A DNA stretch of 57,230 bases from Spirogloea muscicola (Eukaryota > Streptophyta > Zygnematophyceae > Spirogloeales > Spirogloeaceae): NCBI GenBank assembly GCA_009602725.1, contig WELB01000078.1, positions 447,680-504,909 of the forward strand, read 5' to 3'. Made by a program: the position numbers and the translations under genes. Position 1 is the first letter of the stretch. Each line of letters opens with the position of its first letter. A model generated the notes under the pieces. That model ran no database searches. It worked only from the letters and a program-made list of their open reading frames with translations, and was not told the DNA's origin. Positions 54,439 through 57,230 of the stretch are shown here, piece after piece.

Positions 54439-56535
54439 CTACATGTACATGAACTCGGCCTCCTGGAGGGCATTCTCCACACCCCGGCGCTCTTCTCGGT
54501 CCTTGCGCTCGCGCTCCTTCTGCCGCTCATATGCATGGTCGTCCGTTCGCATCTCGAACCGGCAGACCGGGCACGAATTATGTGCACTCTGCGCAGGCGT
54601 TGCCAACAAGTAGTGGGCAGGCGAGACCATTGGCAAGGCCTTCTTGAATGGCAGCTGCGACACGCTGCAACCATCGGCGCAATGGGGCACGGCAAACAGG
54701 GAGGACAGATGGGGGAAAGGGGGTGGAGCTCACGAGCCACGGTCCGAGGCAGTCGGGGTGGAAGGCGTGGCGGCACGGCATCTCCTGCAGCACGCCGCCG
54801 GCCTCGAAGGCCTCCTTGCACACGGAGCACTCGGCGCCCTCACCGAGGCGCCCCAGCAGCTCCGCCGTCACAGCCATGCGCGGCAGCTTCGCCACCTCGT
54901 CCTTGGCCGCCGGAGGCGGCCCGCGTGGCGTACTCCCAGCGTCCTAGGCCATGCAGAGACGGAGGCTCGGCGCCAGATCAGGCCTATCACTTGGCTACTC
55001 GTTTGCTATTAAGCAACATCAGCTGCTACCTGCGCCAAACAGCGAGCAACACGCAGCAACCACATAGCCGTGTGACAGATTCAACAGCCACCAAATGCAG
55101 CCCGGGTGGGCAGAGGTGGTACTCACCTGGAGAGTGGCTGGGATGGCTTCCACAAGGCCGGTGAAGTGGCCACCCCCGAGGAGCTCAGCGAGCTCGGTAC
55201 CCGCCGCACTTAGCAGCTCGTTCAACTCGACTGTGCTACCGCCGCTGAAGGCCTCGACCACGGCGCGTGCACGCCGTTGCTGCTCCTCTTCCTCGACCAG
55301 CCCACCAGCGCCATCGCCCGTCCGGCCTTGATGCTCGTCCAGGGGTGGTCGAGGAGGAGCAGCCTGCTCGCTGCGGCGGCCTGCGCGGCCATTCTGGTCC
55401 TGCCGCTGCCTGCCCTCCTGGCCCTCATTGGCTCTAGGCTCCTGACGACTCAGCGCATCCTCGTTCTCCAGCAATGGCGCCAGCATGGCTGTCAGTGCTG
55501 CCTGCGCCTCCATCAGGCGTGGCTGCGGCGCCGCCGGCTCGTGCAGCGAAAGCTGGCCCTCAAACAGCGATGACACTGGGCGACCTCCTCCTGCAGCATG
55601 GCAGGCAGCACTGATCAGCGCGGGCGCACATCTTGGCGACAAGAGGACGGCAACGAGTTGCCGCCGCCATCCACCAACGGCGGCACGGTGGCGATGACCA
55701 TGGAAGCACTGCCTCTCCAACTGCGACGACAGCTCACCCCGAGCACCCAGCCATGTGCCAGGGCCGGGAGCTGCGGCAGCGGCGGCGTCGTGGGCATCCT
55801 CCGCCAAGGCCCCATCCTCCAAGACCCGCAGCGCCTGTTCGACCCACGCAGCAGCCTGGCGGCGGCGGTCCGGCTGCGGCGCGACGGCGGTTGCGGCGGC
55901 GTCGAAGAGCCGCAGGCCCGCCGCCCAAAAGCCGCGGCCTGTGTGCCGCGTCTGGAGCAGCGTCGCGGCGCGCTTCACCGCCGCCCACATCTGCGGAATT
56001 GACAAAAGAGACTTATCATCAACGAATTCATAGTATCATCATCATCAGCAGCAGCAGCATCTTCATGTATATCATCATATGTAAACAGATTCTTGTGTGT
56101 CCCTTACGGGATTTGACCCGTGTTCGCGCTATGAAAAGCGACGTCCTAACCCCTAGACGGTGAAGCCGTTGCCTGCCCATCAGCGCCAAGAGCGCAACGA
56201 GCAAGCTGCGACACGACCGCCCACCTTCAGTCCAGTCCCAGAGGCCACAGGCCAAGATTAGGTTGCTTAGATGCTCCTGGGTTCCCATTTAGGAAATTCC
56301 TATTCCGCGATCCCCTGATTTCGTCATTTCCTAAGTGTTGGCTCAAGACCTCGTCCTGCTCGGCTGGGTGTGCTGCGGTGTAGCGGCGGTCAACGGCAGC
56401 CGCCAGCGCCGCCGCCGCGCCCTCGAACGACGCCTTGCGGTCGAGCTGCCTCCGCAACGCGGCCAGGTCCTCGCCGCCGCCGCCGCCGTCGCCGCGGCGA
56501 GAGCTCGCGGCGGTGGCGCTGCCGTCGTCCAGCAT
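54439..56535 (-). CDS. AIP2-like RING-H2 E3 ubiquitin ligase, 469 aa, 4 exons
   Basis: Predicted E3 ubiquitin ligase; Arabidopsis AIP2 targets the regulator ABI3, but the target here is unknown. Exons (minus): 56350-56535, 55127-55990, 54734-54943, 54439-54588; 1410 nt in frame. N-terminus: EDLAALRRQLDRKASFEGAA, then AAVKRAATLLQTRHTGRGFW, as in the AIP2 N-terminal domain. A long Gln/Arg/Glu-rich linker (QEPRANEGQEGRQRQDQNG) makes it longer than plant AIP2 (about 310 aa). RING-H2: CSVCKEAFEAGG, PCRHAFHPDCLGPWL, NSCPVC; its last Cys pair is encoded by a separate exon. The charged tail ERRGVENALQEAEFMYM is the AIP2 end. The ATG at 56535 lies in a GC-rich first exon. Confidence 0.88.
56031..56085. 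repeat. CAT/CAG microsatellite in intron 1 of the RING ligase gene
   Basis: Short runs of ATCATCATCATC and AGCAGCAGCAGC, low complexity, lying between the tRNA-like relic and exon 2. Confidence 0.7.
56099..56167 (-). tRNA. tRNA-Glu(UUC)-like relic, probably organelle-derived
   Basis: On the minus strand a D arm (GTCTAGGGGTTAGGAC), an anticodon arm (TCGCTTTTCATAGCG, anticodon TTC) and a T arm (ACGGGTCAAATCCCGT) occur in correct order and spacing, followed by AAGGGAC as the 3' acceptor strand. That strand and the arm wording recall mitochondrial or bacterial-type tRNA-Glu rather than the cytosolic form. The 5' acceptor strand does not pair, and both the anticodon loop and T loop are 6 nt instead of 7, so it is probably a dead insertion in intron 1 of the RING ligase gene. 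Confidence 0.55.
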
Positions 56536-56944
56536 TCCGCAGGCCGGCTGCTTCGCCGCGGCGCGGAGTGCGGATCCACCAGCCGCAAAACCCACCGACC
56601 CAAGACAGGCCGGAAGGCGCTGCGCCTGGCGGCTGCGGCCGCGAGAGCCACCGCGCGCAGATCGCGGCGCAATTCGCGGCGGCGGCGGCGGCGGCGGCGG
56701 CGCGGAGTGGGGCCCGCAAGCCGAAGCTTCTAGGAGGTAGCAAGCAAACCTCGGAAAAAGGCAGAAGCGTGGTTGCCGATATCTGTTAAACATAGTTTAC
56801 TCAATACGATATATCAAACGAGCGGCTCTGAAAAGAAGTGGCTCTCCCACGGGTCGCTCTTGAAGCCAGCCTGGTGCATACAGAGGGCGAATGACGCTTC
56901 CAGTAGAAAATAGAAAAGGCAAGCGCGGCCGGTTCGCTCGCACA

Positions 56945-57230
56945 AGTCTTCCGCATGCGCCTGGCCGTATCGCTTCAACGCTCCCTTGCCCACGCCGTCC
57001 ACACGCGAGCAGGCCGTGCTATGGCTGCCGCCTCTGGGTCTCGGCGGAGTGCCTCTTTCCCTGCAGCGAGCTACTCAGACCTGATGTTGCTCACTCGTGG
57101 GTACTGAGCTTTCCTCTGCATCGTTTCTGTGTTCTGCAGTGTTTTGTAGTGTAGTCCTTTCTCCGGCTCCTCTTTCTTTGGCTTTGGACATTGTCCATTC
57201 TTTTTTGGGCTGGCTTTGCCAGCCCCTCTT
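56945..57230 (+). mobile_element. Type B retroelement 3' end with intact C-terminus, cut by window edge
   Basis: Plus strand encodes FRMRLAVSLQRSLAHAVHTR, AGRAMAAASGSRRSASFPAA and SYSDLMLLTRGY, stop TGA at about 57105. The 3' UTR follows (TTCTTTGGCTTTGGACATTG) with two inverted repeats: GGACA-T-TGTCC (57186-57196) and the perfect hairpin GGGCTGGC-TTT-GCCAGCCC (57207-57225). This is the cleanest type B tail in the window; 5'-truncated near 56945. Confidence 0.75.

Noticed and set aside
54535-55164. 209-codon plus-strand ORF
   Set aside because: Antisense to the RING exons of the AIP2-like gene, whose cysteine/histidine pattern is unmistakable on the minus strand.

Overview
This is nuclear DNA of a green alga (Chlorophyta; a trebouxiophyte-like genome is my guess, the exact lineage cannot be fixed). 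The evidence is plant-type gene content in intron-dense genes: tocopherol cyclase, a MUR4-type UDP-arabinose 4-epimerase, an AIP2-like RING ligase and a plant-like GH2 beta-galactosidase. First exons are very GC-rich, splice sites are nearly always GT...TGCAG, and plant-type CCCTAAA repeats are present.

Layout: (1) 1-1557, a GC-rich stretch with CCCTAAA repeats between a doubtful minus ORF and a small two-exon plus gene. (2) 2707-9626 minus, GH2 beta-galactosidase, 17 exons, 1129 aa. (3) 9868-14667, nested retroelements: an almost full-length, frame-broken R2/CRE-like non-LTR retrotransposon (10098-14370) sits inside an older 3' fragment of the same family and is flanked by a 6-bp target duplication. 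(4) 15346-16998 minus, VPS25 (ESCRT-II). (5) 17220-18180, retroelement tails. (6) 18584-22219 minus, CUE plus Smr protein, divergent from (7) 22360-25351 plus, tocopherol cyclase VTE1; the two share a promoter of about 140 bp. (8) 25905-27000, retroelement copies. (9) 27170-30379 plus, TKL/Raf-like protein kinase. (10) 31480-38607 plus, GPI ethanolamine-phosphate transferase PIG-O. (11) 40302-44362 plus, meiotic ZIP4/SPO22. (12) 44363-49620, a repeat zone with GC-rich tandem repeats and stacked retroelement 3' modules. (13) 50238-52829 plus, UDP-arabinose 4-epimerase. (14) 54439-56535 minus, AIP2-like RING-H2 E3 ligase with a tRNA-Glu-like relic in intron 1. (15) 56945-57230, another retroelement tail.

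The genes are ordinary housekeeping, lipid, cell-wall, trafficking and meiosis genes with no shared pathway or operon. What ties the window together is the repeat component: one non-LTR family whose 5'-truncated 3' ends lie in most intergenic gaps. They share a C-terminal peptide (consensus close to RAGRALAAASGF ... SLSDVRLLTRNY) and a 3' UTR with a GC-rich hairpin (GGGCTGGC-TTT-GCCAGCCC or a variant).

Exon limits below were placed by hand from GT/GC-AG sites, phase continuity and family similarity. Start codons, UTRs and a few middle exons remain uncertain.
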